Assembly: GCA_002457065.1 (NCBI GenBank)
Contig: NTKR01000002.1
Location: forward strand, 1-56,042
DNA length: 56,042 nt
Reading direction: 5' to 3'
Origin: an alpha proteobacterium MED-G10
Lineage (GTDB): Bacteria; Pseudomonadota; Alphaproteobacteria; Methylaequorales; Methylaequoraceae
In this document: positions 1 to 10,041 of the stretch, piece by piece
How positions within the stretch are numbered: position 1 is the first letter of the stretch
Layout of the letters: every line of letters begins with the position of its first letter
Notes under the pieces: model-generated
What the model saw: the letters and a program-made list of their open reading frames with translations, nothing else
The model's database searches: none
What the model was told of the DNA's origin: nothing
Program-made: the position numbers and the translations under genes

Positions 1-312
1 ATAGTAGGAAGTAAGATAGCGGAAAAATGTTTAATTCAGTTGTCATATGCAATTGGAGTTGTCGATCCTATTTCAATTTTTTTAGAGGTAGACAACAATT
101 TAGATTTAGAGAAAAAAAATAGATTAATTCAAATAATCAATGAGAATTTTGATTTGTCTCCATCTGGAATAAAAAACTTCCTTAGATTAGACAGTCCTAT
201 TTATCAAGAGACAGCAGCTTACGGACACTTTGGAAGAGAATATAACAAGACCACTGGATCTTTTTCTTGGGAATCATTGGAAAGTATAGAGGTTTTTAAG
301 AAAAGTTTTTAA
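1..312 (+). CDS. metK: S-adenosylmethionine synthetase, C-terminal fragment
   Basis: This is the last 103 residues of methionine adenosyltransferase, which makes S-adenosylmethionine from methionine and ATP in the cytoplasm. The frame is open from the first base of the window, so the true start lies upstream. The tail carries the family's core strand (QLSYAIGVVDPIS), the DLSPSGI segment, and the TAAYGHFGR motif near the C-terminus. The stop codon is followed directly by trmB with no spacer. The metK-trmB pair heading the nusA-infB operon is a common alphaproteobacterial order. Its product is also the methyl donor recycled through ahcY, encoded about 52 kb away in this window. Identification is secure; only the 5' end is missing. 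Confidence 0.96.
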   Translation: MVGSKIAEKCLIQLSYAIGVVDPISIFLEVDNNLDLEKKNRLIQIINENFDLSPSGIKNFLRLDSPIYQETAAYGHFGREYNKTTGSFSWESLESIEVFKKSF

Positions 313-972
313 ATGACTAATTTTTATGGAAGGAAAATTCCGAGGGGTGCGGACAAAGAGGAAATAAAACAACTTTTCAACTGTTCTTACTTCTTCCATA
401 AAGATAAGAAAATCGATCTGAGAAGAAATTTGTTATCTTTTTCAAGGTTAAATTTAGAGATTGGATTTGGATCTGGTGAAAATTTGATTAATAGTGCACA
501 AGAAATGAGTGAGGAAATTTTTATCGGATGTGATCCTTATCTCAGAGGATCCTTATTGTTGAGAAAAAAAATAGAGTCAATGAATATTAAGAATGTAATA
601 TTAACAAACCTTAGTTTCTTAGAGCTATTTGAATACATTAAGGATATATACTTTAAAAAAATTTTGATTCTTTTTCCTGATCCCTGGCCAAAAAAAAGAC
701 ATTTAAAAAGAAGATTAATTAACAAAAATTTCTTAACATTGTTGGATCAAATATCAAACCAACAAACTGATATAATAATATCCACAGACAATGTTGACTA
801 TCAAAACCAGATTTTATACTTATTCTACTTAGATAAAAATTTTATTCCTTCAACAGAAATTTTTGGGAAAAAATTATTTAACTATTTTGGTTTGAAAGAA
901 ACGAAATATTATCAAAAGGCAAAAAAAAGTAAAAATAAATCATATTTTTTCCTTTTTAACAAAAGAAATTAA
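313..972 (+). CDS. trmB: tRNA (guanine-N7-)-methyltransferase
   Basis: TrmB uses S-adenosylmethionine to methylate G46 in the variable loop of tRNAs. The 219-residue length is normal. The SAM-binding glycine motif (LEIGFGSGE, residues 48-56) and the family signature DPWPKKRH (residues 123-130) are intact. Translation starts at the ATG immediately after the metK stop, which suggests translational coupling. In relatives, rimP normally follows this gene. Here only about 100 AT-rich bases separate it from nusA, and I see no rimP reading frame in them. Confidence 0.95.
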   Translation: MTNFYGRKIPRGADKEEIKQLFNCSYFFHKDKKIDLRRNLLSFSRLNLEIGFGSGENLINSAQEMSEEIFIGCDPYLRGSLLLRKKIESMNIKNVILTNLSFLELFEYIKDIYFKKILILFPDPWPKKRHLKRRLINKNFLTLLDQISNQQTDIIISTDNVDYQNQILYLFYLDKNFIPSTEIFGKKLFNYFGLKETKYYQKAKKSKNKSYFFLFNKRN

Positions 973-1076
973 TTCAAAGAAATTTACTATATTATTTAAG
1001 TTTGTTAAAAGTATTGGTATGAATTAATCATTAATTAAAGACTATTAGATAAATTTTTGAAAAAGGCGTTAAAAAA

Positions 1077-2597
1077 TTGGAAAACAAAGAAACAATAATT
1101 AGTCAAAATTTCGATATCCTTGATGTTGCAAAAACTATAGCAAAAGAAAAGGGAATAACTTCTGAAGAAGTGTTAGAAGCAATGGAAATGGCAATTGCAA
1201 AAGCAGGAAGAACGAAATATGGCTATGAGCTTGACATTAGAGCACACGTAAATAGGGATAACGGTTATATAGGTTTGTTTAGATACCAGGAGGTAGTAGA
1301 TAATGTAGAGAGTCTGCCTGAGGAAGAAAGAGTTAATAAAATAAGTAAAAGTAATCTTTCAAAAGATAATTCACAGTTAAAAACTGGGGAATTTTTAGTT
1401 GACGAACTGCCTCCTCTTAATTTTGGAAGAATAGCTGTTCAGACTGCTAAACAAGTAATTTATCAAAAAGTTAAAGAGGCTGAGAAGGTTGTCCAATTTA
1501 ATGAATTTAAGGATAAATTGGGTGAAATTGTTAATGGTGTAGTAAAAAGAGTAGAATATGGGAATTTAATAGTTGATCTAGGTAAAGGTGAAGCTATTTT
1601 GAGACGGGAAGAACTATTAAATAGAGAGGTTTTTAGGCGATCAGATAGAATTAGAGCGTATATTACTGAAGTTAAGTTTGACCTAAAGGGTCCACAAATT
1701 TTTTTATCAAGAGCTCATAATAATTTTCTCGTTAAGTTATTTCAGCAAGAAGTCCCGGAGATCTATGATGGAATAATTGAAGTGAAATCAGTGGCAAGAG
1801 ACCCAGGTAGTAGAGCAAAGATAGCTGTTTTTACAAAAGAAAAAAGTATTGATCCAGTTGGTGCTTGTGTAGGAATGAGAGGTAGTAGAGTGCAAGCAGT
1901 AGTTAATGAACTGCAAGGAGAAAAAATTGATATAGTTTTATGGTCAGAGGATATCGCTACATTTGTTGTGAATGCTCTAGGTCCTGCAGAAGTTGATAAA
2001 GTTATTATAGAAGAAGACTTAAAAAAAATTGACGTAATTGTTCCTGATGAGCAATTAAGTCTGGCCATCGGAAGAAAAGGTCAAAATGTAAGGCTTGCAA
2101 GTGCTTTATCTGGATGGAGCATTGACATTCTAACTATAAGCCAAGAGTCTGAGAGAAGAAGTGAAGAATTCAAAAATTTATCGCAAAAATTTATAACTGT
2201 TTTGGATGTTGATGAAGTTATTGCTCATTTGCTAGTTACTGAGGGTTTTTCTTCAGTCAATGAAATTGCTATGGTTTCACAAGGAGAGTTAGCTTCAATT
2301 GAGGGTTTTGATGATGATCTTTCCACTGAATTGATTAACAGAGCCAAAAATTTTTTAGAGAAGGAAAAAGAAGAAAATACAAAAATTCTCAAGAACGAAG
2401 GTTTGGAGGATTATCTTTTAACAAGCAAATTCTTTACAACTGAACAGTTGATACTGTTAAAAAATAATAATATCAAAACTAGAGATCAATTAGCAGATCT
2501 GTCAAGTGATGAGTTGGTTGAAATACTTAACGATCTTGATACGAAAAAAGCCGATGAAATAATTTTAGATTTTAGGAAACACTGGTTCAAAGAGTAA
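1077..2597 (+). CDS. nusA: Transcription termination/antitermination protein NusA
   Basis: NusA binds RNA polymerase and nascent RNA and controls pausing, termination and antitermination. The 506 residues show the N-terminal RNAP-binding domain, an S1 domain (about 145-200), and two KH domains that contain VGMRGSRV and the second KH motif LAIGRKGQNVR. After these come helix-hairpin-helix type C-terminal repeats (about 375-500), as in other proteobacteria. The start is TTG, and I found no better in-frame ATG upstream; a weak purine-rich site precedes it. A 15-base AT-rich palindrome (1022-1036) lies upstream, but its meaning is unclear. The gene is followed one base later by infB; ylxR, often found between them, is absent. 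Confidence 0.95.
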   Translation: MENKETIISQNFDILDVAKTIAKEKGITSEEVLEAMEMAIAKAGRTKYGYELDIRAHVNRDNGYIGLFRYQEVVDNVESLPEEERVNKISKSNLSKDNSQLKTGEFLVDELPPLNFGRIAVQTAKQVIYQKVKEAEKVVQFNEFKDKLGEIVNGVVKRVEYGNLIVDLGKGEAILRREELLNREVFRRSDRIRAYITEVKFDLKGPQIFLSRAHNNFLVKLFQQEVPEIYDGIIEVKSVARDPGSRAKIAVFTKEKSIDPVGACVGMRGSRVQAVVNELQGEKIDIVLWSEDIATFVVNALGPAEVDKVIIEEDLKKIDVIVPDEQLSLAIGRKGQNVRLASALSGWSIDILTISQESERRSEEFKNLSQKFITVLDVDEVIAHLLVTEGFSSVNEIAMVSQGELASIEGFDDDLSTELINRAKNFLEKEKEENTKILKNEGLEDYLLTSKFFTTEQLILLKNNNIKTRDQLADLSSDELVEILNDLDTKKADEIILDFRKHWFKE

Positions 2598-2598
2598 T

Positions 2599-4968
2599 AT
2601 GGAAGAAAATAAAGATAAAAAGACTTTACATTCTGGAAAGTTACAATTGAAAAAAACTTTTAATGCTGGTCAAATCAAGCAAAGCTTCTCACATGGGAGA
2701 AGTAGGTCAGTATCGGTAGAGGTTAAGAAAAAAAGGACACTTAGTGGATTTAAGCAAGATGATGGATCATTAAACGAAGTTCCTTCTTCAAACAAACCTG
2801 AAGAAAGTTTAGAAATTCTTTCAAAACAAAAAAATGAAAATGATCAAAAGCAGCAGACCGATCATTTAAATCAAGATGCCTCATTAAAAACTAATGAGAT
2901 TCAAGAAAAAAAAGAAGAAAAGGCGGAAAAAAAGTTTCCCAGAAAAAATACATTAAATCAATCAGAATCTAAGCCTGATTTAAATGAAAAACTTTCTGAA
3001 AAAGAAAAAAAGTTAAAAACACCAAAATTTACCAAAGCACCCAAAAGCTTCGAAAATAGGAGGCAGGGAAAATTAACCATCTCTCAAGCCTTAAGTGACG
3101 ATAACGAAAAAGTAAGATCTCTAGCGGCAGTAAAAAGAGCCCGTGAGAAAGCTAAGTTAAGAAGTATTAATGAAGGGGACATGAGAGAATCTTCTGAGAT
3201 TAAAGAGAGAAAGAAAAAAGAAATTATTATACCAGACTTTATTGCAGTAAATGAACTTTCGACGAGAATGGCTGAGAAATCTTCCGAGTTAATTAAGGTG
3301 TTAATGAAATTGGGTGTTATGGCAACAATTAATCAAACAATTGATGGTGATACGGCTGAATTATTGGTTGATGAATTAGGTCATATACCAAAAAGAGTTA
3401 GTGATTCAGATGTTGAACAAGGTTTGGATGGTAAAGATGACCTTGATTCTGAACTAGAGTCTAGACCACCTGTAGTAACTATTATGGGACATGTTGATCA
3501 CGGAAAAACATCAATTCTTGATGCCATCAGGCAAAAAAAAGTTGCAGATTCAGAGGCTGGAGGAATTACACAACATATCGGATCATACATCGTGGAAACT
3601 TCAAGCAAGCAGAAAATAACCTTTATTGATACTCCTGGACATGCAGCTTTCAGCCAAATGAGAGCGAGAGGATCTAACATAACTGATATTATCATATTAG
3701 TTGTTGCTGCCGATGATAGTGTAAATGAACAAACGATTGAAGCAATTAGCCATGCAAAAGCATCTGGTTGCCCAATAATTGTAGCAGTCAATAAGATTGA
3801 TTTAGAAACAGCAAATCCTCAAAAAGTTGAAAATGATTTAATGTCTTATGAAATAATTAGTGAAAAAATGGGTGGTGAAAGTGCTTTTGTGAATGTTTCT
3901 GCAAAGACAAAAGAAGGTTTGGATTCGCTACTTGAGGCAATTCTTCTACAAGCAGAAGTACTAGAGCTAAAAGCTAACCCAAAAAGGAAAGGTGAAGGAG
4001 CAGTCATTGAATCAAAAATTGAAAAAGGAAAAGGAACGGTTGTATCTATTTTAATTCAGAAAGGTACTCTTGTGGTAGGAGATATTGTAGTTGTGGGTAA
4101 AGAATGGGGAAAAGTTCGTGCATTATATGATGATGAGGGAAAACGTTTACAAAAAGCACTTCCAAGCTATCCTGTAGAGTTAATAGGACTTTCTGGTGCT
4201 CCAGAATCAGGAGATAAGCTCGTTGTTGTAGAAAGTGAATCAAGAGCTAGAGAGGTAACACAATACAGATCAAGAAGAAAAAGAGTAGAAGAGAATTCAG
4301 CTTTAAAAAGAACGTCTATTGATCAAATGATAAAAGATGCCTCAGTAGAACAAAAAAAGATTATTGCGATAATAGTTAAAGCTGATGTCCACGGATCAAA
4401 AGAAGCCATTGAACAAAGTCTTACTAAAATGAACTCAGAGAAAGTAGAAATAAAGATTATCCATACTGGGGTTGGAGAAATTAATGAATCTGATGTTACA
4501 CTTGCTATTGCCTCAGAGGCTATGATTTTTGGATTTAATGTGAAAGCAAATGTGCAGGCAAAGAATTTATCAAAAAGAGAAAAGATTAATATGAAATATT
4601 TTTCAATTATTTATGAAGTAATTGATGAGGCAAAAAAAATAATAGATGGAATGTTTGTTGAAGAGTTTCTTGAAAATCAAATTGGTTCAGCACTAATTAA
4701 GAAAGTTTTTGAGATATCTGATTCTAACAAAGTAGCGGGTTGCTCAATAGAGGATGGTAAGGTTACCTCTAAAGCTTTTGCGAGAATCTTTAGAAATGAA
4801 AAACAAATTGCTGAGGTTCAAATACAAAGTTTAAGAAGAGAGAAAAATCAAGTAAAAGAAGTTCTATCAGGTCTGGAATGTGGAGTTACATTTGTAAAAT
4901 TTAATGACATCGTTGAGGATGACAAGATTGAATTTTTTACAAGAGAAAATAATGAGAAAAAACAGTGA
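2599..4968 (+). CDS. infB: Translation initiation factor IF-2
   Basis: IF-2 is the GTPase that places initiator tRNA on the 30S subunit and promotes subunit joining. The protein has 789 residues. A long, charged, lysine- and glutamate-rich N-terminal region (about 1-205) is followed by an IF2_N-type helical domain (about 213-260). The G domain starts near residue 290 with GHVDHGKT, DTPGHAAF and NKID, and is followed by the beta-barrel and fMet-tRNA-binding C-terminal domains. The ATG lies one base after the nusA stop. The 3' end overlaps rbfA by 17 bases. Confidence 0.97.
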   Translation: MEENKDKKTLHSGKLQLKKTFNAGQIKQSFSHGRSRSVSVEVKKKRTLSGFKQDDGSLNEVPSSNKPEESLEILSKQKNENDQKQQTDHLNQDASLKTNEIQEKKEEKAEKKFPRKNTLNQSESKPDLNEKLSEKEKKLKTPKFTKAPKSFENRRQGKLTISQALSDDNEKVRSLAAVKRAREKAKLRSINEGDMRESSEIKERKKKEIIIPDFIAVNELSTRMAEKSSELIKVLMKLGVMATINQTIDGDTAELLVDELGHIPKRVSDSDVEQGLDGKDDLDSELESRPPVVTIMGHVDHGKTSILDAIRQKKVADSEAGGITQHIGSYIVETSSKQKITFIDTPGHAAFSQMRARGSNITDIIILVVAADDSVNEQTIEAISHAKASGCPIIVAVNKIDLETANPQKVENDLMSYEIISEKMGGESAFVNVSAKTKEGLDSLLEAILLQAEVLELKANPKRKGEGAVIESKIEKGKGTVVSILIQKGTLVVGDIVVVGKEWGKVRALYDDEGKRLQKALPSYPVELIGLSGAPESGDKLVVVESESRAREVTQYRSRRKRVEENSALKRTSIDQMIKDASVEQKKIIAIIVKADVHGSKEAIEQSLTKMNSEKVEIKIIHTGVGEINESDVTLAIASEAMIFGFNVKANVQAKNLSKREKINMKYFSIIYEVIDEAKKIIDGMFVEEFLENQIGSALIKKVFEISDSNKVAGCSIEDGKVTSKAFARIFRNEKQIAEVQIQSLRREKNQVKEVLSGLECGVTFVKFNDIVEDDKIEFFTRENNEKKQ

Positions 4969-5347
4969 CATTGATCTTTTTAAACCAGAAAAAAAGAGCC
5001 CAAGAATTCACAAGGTTACCCAGCTTATAAAAAAAGCTCTCGGCGAAGTTTTTTTACAATTAGATTTTACTGACCAAAATGGAGAAAGCTTAATTATTTT
5101 TATTGATAACATAAAGATGTCGAAAGATGCAAAAATTGCTACAATATATATAACTAGTTTTATCCAAAACGAGTCACTTGATAGTGAGAGTATTAAAGAA
5201 TCAATAAATAAAAATTTAGTTAGAATAAAAAGGGATTTTGCATCTCGAATGCAACTAAGGTACACTCCTAAATTAAAGTTTAGATTTGATGTAACAGGTG
5301 AAAAATCTTTTGAGTTAGATAGAACCATTGGTGATCTGAATAGATAA
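4952..5347 (+). CDS. rbfA: Ribosome-binding factor A
   Basis: RbfA is a small KH-fold protein that matures the 16S rRNA 5' end on 30S subunits and matters most in the cold. The ATG at 4952 is chosen because translation from there gives the normal N-terminus (MRKNSD followed by the RIHKVTQLIKKALGEVF helix) and a normal length of 131 residues. A purine-rich site precedes it. The reading frame can be extended upstream to 4904 but only inside infB. The conserved segment DAKIATIYITSF and the PKLKFRFD motif near the C-terminus support the call. The overlap with infB fits translational coupling. Confidence 0.93.
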   Translation: MRKNSDIDLFKPEKKSPRIHKVTQLIKKALGEVFLQLDFTDQNGESLIIFIDNIKMSKDAKIATIYITSFIQNESLDSESIKESINKNLVRIKRDFASRMQLRYTPKLKFRFDVTGEKSFELDRTIGDLNR

Positions 5348-5354
5348 TCCTAAA

Positions 5355-6254
5355 ATGAAGAAAACAAAAAATATAAATGGCTGGATATTTCTAGATAAGC
5401 CAATAGGAATTTCTTCAAATCTCGCTCTTCAAAAAGTTAGAAAAATTTTTAATTATTGCAAAGCAGGTTATGTTGGCACGTTGGACCCCTTGGCATCTGG
5501 TTTCTTACCCATCGCTCTTGGCAATGCAACAAAAACTATAAAATATTTAGATGATTCAAATAAAGAGTATAACTTCGAGGTTAACTGGGGTTTAAAGACA
5601 TCTTCTGGAGATTTAGAGGGAAACATCGAGGAGATAACAAAAAATTATCCCAGTCGAGAAGAGATTTTGAAGATAATTCCAAATTTTATTGGATACTTTG
5701 ATCAAGAACCGCACAAATTTTCTTCAAAAAAGATTAATGGTGTAAGGGCATATAAATTAGCAAGAAGGAAGTTAGAATTTAAGCTCGAGAAGAAGAAAAT
5801 AGAAATTTTGGATTTGAAGTTATTAAATTGTCTATCAGAGACGAAGGCATACTTTTATGCAAAGTGTAGTTCGGGGTGTTATGTTAGAAGACTAGCAGAA
5901 GATATCGCTAAAAACTTAGGAACATTTGCTACTGTTACTGCATTGAGAAGAGTGGGCTTCAGAGATTTTAACAAAAAACTTATTTCACTAGATTATTTGT
6001 TAACTTTAGTGCATGGTGATGACCTTAAACATATACTTAAACCAATCAATTTGGTTTTTGATAACGCTAACGAGATTATACTTGATGAAAGTGGAGCTCA
6101 GCATATATTAAATGGTAGAACTGTGAAGATCAAAACAGTAGTAAAGAGTTATGAAAAAAAGTTTACTCTGGCTAAATTTAAAAATGAAGTGATCGCGATT
6201 GGTTACTTAAAAGATGATAGTTTTTACCCAAAAAAACTTCTTAGTTACTTATAG
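5355..6254 (+). CDS. truB: tRNA pseudouridine(55) synthase
   Basis: TruB makes pseudouridine 55 in the T-loop of elongator tRNAs. The 299 residues begin with the typical GWIFLDKPIG strand. The catalytic motif GTLDPLASG holds the active-site aspartate (Asp44). Further conserved elements are the RRL segment around the CYVRRLAEDIA motif and a C-terminal PUA-like region. The gene sits seven bases after rbfA and before rpsO, the standard order. Confidence 0.95.
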   Translation: MKKTKNINGWIFLDKPIGISSNLALQKVRKIFNYCKAGYVGTLDPLASGFLPIALGNATKTIKYLDDSNKEYNFEVNWGLKTSSGDLEGNIEEITKNYPSREEILKIIPNFIGYFDQEPHKFSSKKINGVRAYKLARRKLEFKLEKKKIEILDLKLLNCLSETKAYFYAKCSSGCYVRRLAEDIAKNLGTFATVTALRRVGFRDFNKKLISLDYLLTLVHGDDLKHILKPINLVFDNANEIILDESGAQHILNGRTVKIKTVVKSYEKKFTLAKFKNEVIAIGYLKDDSFYPKKLLSYL

Positions 6255-6271
6255 GATTGAAAGGATAGTAA

Positions 6272-6520
6272 ATGGTAGAGAAAAAAGAAAAAGTGGATTC
6301 AAAAAAACAGAACACCGGTGGTAGTGAATTTCAAATTACCGTTTTCACAAACAGAATTAAAAATTTAACTGAACACCTTAAATCGAATAAGAAAGATCAC
6401 AATACCAGAAGAGGATTAATGAGACTGGTAGGAAAAAGAAAAAAGCTTTTGAGTTACGTTAAAGATAAAAGTAATGAAAGGTATGAATCTGTTATTAAGT
6501 CTCTTGGTCTAAGAAGATAA
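6272..6520 (+). CDS. rpsO: 30S ribosomal protein S15
   Basis: S15 binds the central domain of 16S rRNA early in 30S assembly. The protein is 82 residues, slightly shorter than the usual 88-89, because the N-terminal helix before the FQITVFTNRIKNLTEHL segment is reduced and lysine-rich. The core motif DHNTRRGLMRLVGKRKKLL and the C-terminal ending SLGLRR are intact. An AAGGA ribosome-binding site lies about seven bases before the ATG. The pairing rpsO-pnp is nearly universal in proteobacteria. Confidence 0.95.
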   Translation: MVEKKEKVDSKKQNTGGSEFQITVFTNRIKNLTEHLKSNKKDHNTRRGLMRLVGKRKKLLSYVKDKSNERYESVIKSLGLRR

Positions 6521-6538
6521 ATAAATCAGGAGATTATA

Positions 6539-8608
6539 ATGTTTGATATTTCAACTGTTCAACTAGATTGGCAAGGGCTAAATCTGAAACTTGAAACTGG
6601 ACTAATGGCAAGGCAAGCTGATGGAGCTGTGTTGGCAACCTTGGGCTCCACGAGTGTTCTGTGCACGGTTTGCGCTGCAAAGAGTTTTAACCCTTCAAAT
6701 GACTTTTTCCCGCTTTCTGTTCACTACATTGAAAAAGCCTATTCAGCAGGAAAGGTTCCTGGGGGTTTTTTTAAAAGAGAGGGAAGACCTTCTGAAATAG
6801 AAATTTTAAATTCAAGATTAATTGACAGACCAATGAGACCTTTGTTTCACAAAGACTTTAAGAATGAAACCCAAGTTGTTTGTACTGTTATAAATTATGA
6901 TGGAGAAAACGATCCAGCAATCTGTGCAATGATTGGAGCATCAGCTGCTACAACAATTGCTGGTCTTCCTTTTTTGGGTCCCATTGCGTGCGCGAGAGTT
7001 GGGTATACAGATGGAGAGTATATCCTTAACCCTACCAAAGATGAGCTAAGTGATAGTGACTTAGATTTGGTTGTTGCTGGAACAAGAGATGGCGTTTTGA
7101 TGGTTGAGTCTGAAGCCAATCAACTTCCTGAAGATATTATGTTAGGAGCAGTTCAATTTGGTTTTAAAGAGTTTCAGTGTGTCATTGACAAGATAATTGA
7201 ACTTGCTGAAAATTCAGCTAAGGAATCTTGGAAAATAATTTCTCCAGATTACCCAGATTACATAGAAAATTTAAAAAAAGAAGCTAAGTCCTCATTAGAA
7301 AGTTTATACAAAATAAAAGAAAAGAAAAAGAGAAATGAATCACTTAATGAAAAAAGGGCAGCGGTTATTGAAAAGTTTAACAAAGATGATTCCGAGCTAC
7401 ATTTGATAAATGACGCAATCAAAGACGTTGAAAAAGAAATTGTAAGGTCATCTGTACTTAAAACAGGTAAAAGAATAGATGGTAGAGACCTGGATACTGT
7501 TAGAGCTATTGACGTTAGAGTTGATTTACTTGAGAACGTTCATGGGAGTGCATTATTTACTCGTGGTGAAACTCAAGCTCTTGTCACAACAACGCTTGGA
7601 ACAAGCAGTGATGAACAAATGTTAGATACCTTGGATGGTGATCGAAAAGAAAAGTTTTTACTGCATTATAATTTTCCTCCTTTTTCAGTAAACGAAGTTG
7701 GGAGGATTGGTGCTACAGGAAGAAGAGAGGTTGGTCACGGTAAGTTAGCTTGGAGAGCTGTTAACCCAATCCTGAAGGACGTTAAAGATTTTCCCTATAC
7801 ACTCAGAGTTGTTTCAGAGATTACTGAGTCTAATGGATCATCTTCAATGGCAACTGTTTGTGGAACTTCACTCGCACTAATGGATGCAGGAGTCCCTTTG
7901 AAAAAATCTATTGCTGGTGTTGCAATGGGTCTGATTAAAGAAAAAGATAAATTTGTTGTTTTGACTGACATTTTAGGAGATGAAGATCATTTGGGAGATA
8001 TGGATTTTAAGGTTGCTGGAACAGATTCTGGTATTACCGCATTGCAAATGGATATTAAGGTTACTGGGATTACAGACGAAATTATGAAAGATGCACTTCA
8101 AAAAGCTTTAAAAGCTAGAAGTCATATTTTACAAGAGATGGACAAAGTTGTAAAAAAACCTAGACAAGGCACTAAACCAAATGCACCAACAGTAATTAAT
8201 ATACAAATTGACAAATCAAAGATTCGTGAAGTTATAGGTTCTGGTGGAAAAGTAATAAAAGATATTTGCGAAAAATCAAATGCCAAAGTTGAAATTGATG
8301 ATAACGGACTTATTTCAATATTTGCCTCTAAAGCTGACGATGGTGAAATTGCCACACAAATGATTAATGACATTGTTGCAGAACCCGAGGTTGGAAAGAT
8401 ATACGAAGGTAAGGTTGTAAAAACCACCGACTTTGGTGCGTTTGTTAATTTTCTTGGAAGTAGAGACGGACTTGTTCATATTAGCCAGCTAAAAGAAGAG
8501 AGAGTTGAAAAAACAACTGATGTTGTAAATGAAGGTGATATGGTAAAAGTAAAAGTAATTGGAGTAGATGATAGAGGAAAGGTAAAATTAAGTATTAAAG
8601 AGGTTTAA
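6539..8608 (+). CDS. pnp: Polyribonucleotide nucleotidyltransferase (PNPase)
   Basis: PNPase degrades RNA 3' to 5' using phosphate and is the core exonuclease of the degradosome. The 689 residues contain two RNase PH domains joined by a helical linker, then a KH domain (about 550-610, with [15 protein letters not shown]) and a C-terminal S1 domain (about 620-689). The second PH domain keeps the active-site region around [14 protein letters not shown] and the [12 protein letters not shown] motif. A clear AGGAG lies before the ATG. It ends the translation operon, although the next gene follows by only eight bases and may be cotranscribed. Confidence 0.97.
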   Translation: MFDISTVQLDWQGLNLKLETGLMARQADGAVLATLGSTSVLCTVCAAKSFNPSNDFFPLSVHYIEKAYSAGKVPGGFFKREGRPSEIEILNSRLIDRPMRPLFHKDFKNETQVVCTVINYDGENDPAICAMIGASAATTIAGLPFLGPIACARVGYTDGEYILNPTKDELSDSDLDLVVAGTRDGVLMVESEANQLPEDIMLGAVQFGFKEFQCVIDKIIELAENSAKESWKIISPDYPDYIENLKKEAKSSLESLYKIKEKKKRNESLNEKRAAVIEKFNKDDSELHLINDAIKDVEKEIVRSSVLKTGKRIDGRDLDTVRAIDVRVDLLENVHGSALFTRGETQALVTTTLGTSSDEQMLDTLDGDRKEKFLLHYNFPPFSVNEVGRIGATGRREVGHGKLAWRAVNPILKDVKDFPYTLRVVSEITESNGSSSMATVCGTSLALMDAGVPLKKSIAGVAMGLIKEKDKFVVLTDILGDEDHLGDMDFKVAGTDSGITALQMDIKVTGITDEIMKDALQKALKARSHILQEMDKVVKKPRQGTKPNAPTVINIQIDKSKIREVIGSGGKVIKDICEKSNAKVEIDDNGLISIFASKADDGEIATQMINDIVAEPEVGKIYEGKVVKTTDFGAFVNFLGSRDGLVHISQLKEERVEKTTDVVNEGDMVKVKVIGVDDRGKVKLSIKEV

Positions 8609-8616
8609 TATTACAA

Positions 8617-10017
8617 ATGAAAAATATAAATCCTATTGTTGTTTCAGGTAAGGAATGTTTACCACTAATTGAGGGTGGTAAAGGCATCGCTGTTAGTAGT
8701 GGAGAAAGTTCAGGAGCATGGGCGAAAGCAGGTGGAGTTGGCACCTTTTCTGGGGTAAATGCGGACTCATACGATGAGAATGGAAATCGAATTCCTCAAA
8801 TCTACAAAGAAAAAACTAGATCAGGCAGACATAGAGAGTTAGTTGACTTTTCTGTGTCAGGAGCAATCGAACAAGCTCGAATTGCTAGAGATATTGCCGG
8901 AAATAAAGCTCCAATACATGTGAATATTTTATGGGAAATGGCAGCTGCTGAGGAAATTTTGACAAGAACTCTTGAAAAGGCCGGAAATATAATTGATGGT
9001 GTAACATGTGGAGCTGGTATGCCATACAAATTGTCAGAGATAGCTGCTAAATATGGTACTTATTATTATCCAATAGTTTCTTCTTCCAGAGCTTTTAATG
9101 CTTTATGGAAGAGATCTTACAGGAAAACTTCAGATTATCTTGGAGGAGTTGTTTATGAAGATCCTTGGCTTGCAGGGGGACACAATGGCTTGTCTAATAA
9201 CGAGGATCCACTTTCTCCTCAACCACCCTATCCTAGAGTAAAAGACCTTAGATCTTTAATGAACGAATTTGATCTAGAACATATACCAATCATAATGGCT
9301 GGAGGAGTTTGGAACCTATCGGAATGGGAAGACTGGATTAATAACCCAGAAATCGGAAAGATAGCTTTTCAGTTTGGTACTCGACCTTTACTCACAGAAG
9401 AAAGCCCAATACCAGATGCTTGGAAAAAGCGACTTTTAACAATTAAAAAAGGAGAAGTAAGTCTCCATAGATTCAGTCCAACAGGATTTTACTCATCGGC
9501 GGTGAAAAATAACTTTTTACGAGAACTAGAAGAGAGATCAGAAAGGCAAACGCCATTTTTAAAAGAACAAACAAATGAATTTAATGAAAAAATAGAGATA
9601 GGTCCTAGAAAAAGAACATTCTATGTAAAACATTCAGATAAGTCAAAAATTTTAAAATGGATAAAAAAAGGTTTTTCTAAACCAATGGCAACTCCAAATA
9701 ATACTCATATCTGGGTAACAATTCAAAAGGCTAGTCAAATTGTGAAAGATCAAATTGATTGTATGGGTTGTCTATCTCAATGTTTATTTAGTAATTGGTC
9801 TCAAGGAGAAACAGGTACAACAGGAAAAAAAGCTGACCCTAGATCATTTTGCATACAAAAAACACTTCAGAATATAAGTCACGGAATCTCCAGTTTAGAA
9901 AATCAGTTAATGTTTGCAGGACATTCTGTTTATAGATTTGCAATGGACCCTTTTTATAAAGGTGGATTTATTCCGAAGGTAAATCAACTAGTTGACAGAA
10001 TTATGAAGGGATTGTAA
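8617..10017 (+). CDS. Nitronate monooxygenase / 2-nitropropane dioxygenase-like flavoprotein
   Basis: This 466-residue protein belongs to the FMN-dependent nitronate monooxygenase (NPD) TIM-barrel family. Signs are the AKAGGVGTFSG segment, the VTCGAGMP loop, LAGGHNG, the IIMAGGVWN phosphate-binding stretch and IAFQFGTRPLLTE. It is about 100 residues longer than classical family members. The extra C-terminal part holds closely spaced cysteines (CMGCLSQC, near residues 383-390, with another Cys near 408), which could bind metal or an Fe-S cluster. The true substrate of this long subgroup is not evident. It follows pnp by eight bases and precedes irr, so a link to the iron/oxidative module is possible but unproven. 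Confidence 0.82.
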   Translation: MKNINPIVVSGKECLPLIEGGKGIAVSSGESSGAWAKAGGVGTFSGVNADSYDENGNRIPQIYKEKTRSGRHRELVDFSVSGAIEQARIARDIAGNKAPIHVNILWEMAAAEEILTRTLEKAGNIIDGVTCGAGMPYKLSEIAAKYGTYYYPIVSSSRAFNALWKRSYRKTSDYLGGVVYEDPWLAGGHNGLSNNEDPLSPQPPYPRVKDLRSLMNEFDLEHIPIIMAGGVWNLSEWEDWINNPEIGKIAFQFGTRPLLTEESPIPDAWKKRLLTIKKGEVSLHRFSPTGFYSSAVKNNFLRELEERSERQTPFLKEQTNEFNEKIEIGPRKRTFYVKHSDKSKILKWIKKGFSKPMATPNNTHIWVTIQKASQIVKDQIDCMGCLSQCLFSNWSQGETGTTGKKADPRSFCIQKTLQNISHGISSLENQLMFAGHSVYRFAMDPFYKGGFIPKVNQLVDRIMKGL

Positions 10018-10041
10018 TTTAAACAACAGTAAATAATATAT

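Noticed and set aside
1022-1036. Palindrome AATTAATCATTAATT upstream of nusA
   Set aside because: All but one base are A or T and such repeats are expected at this composition. No regulator known to me fits it.
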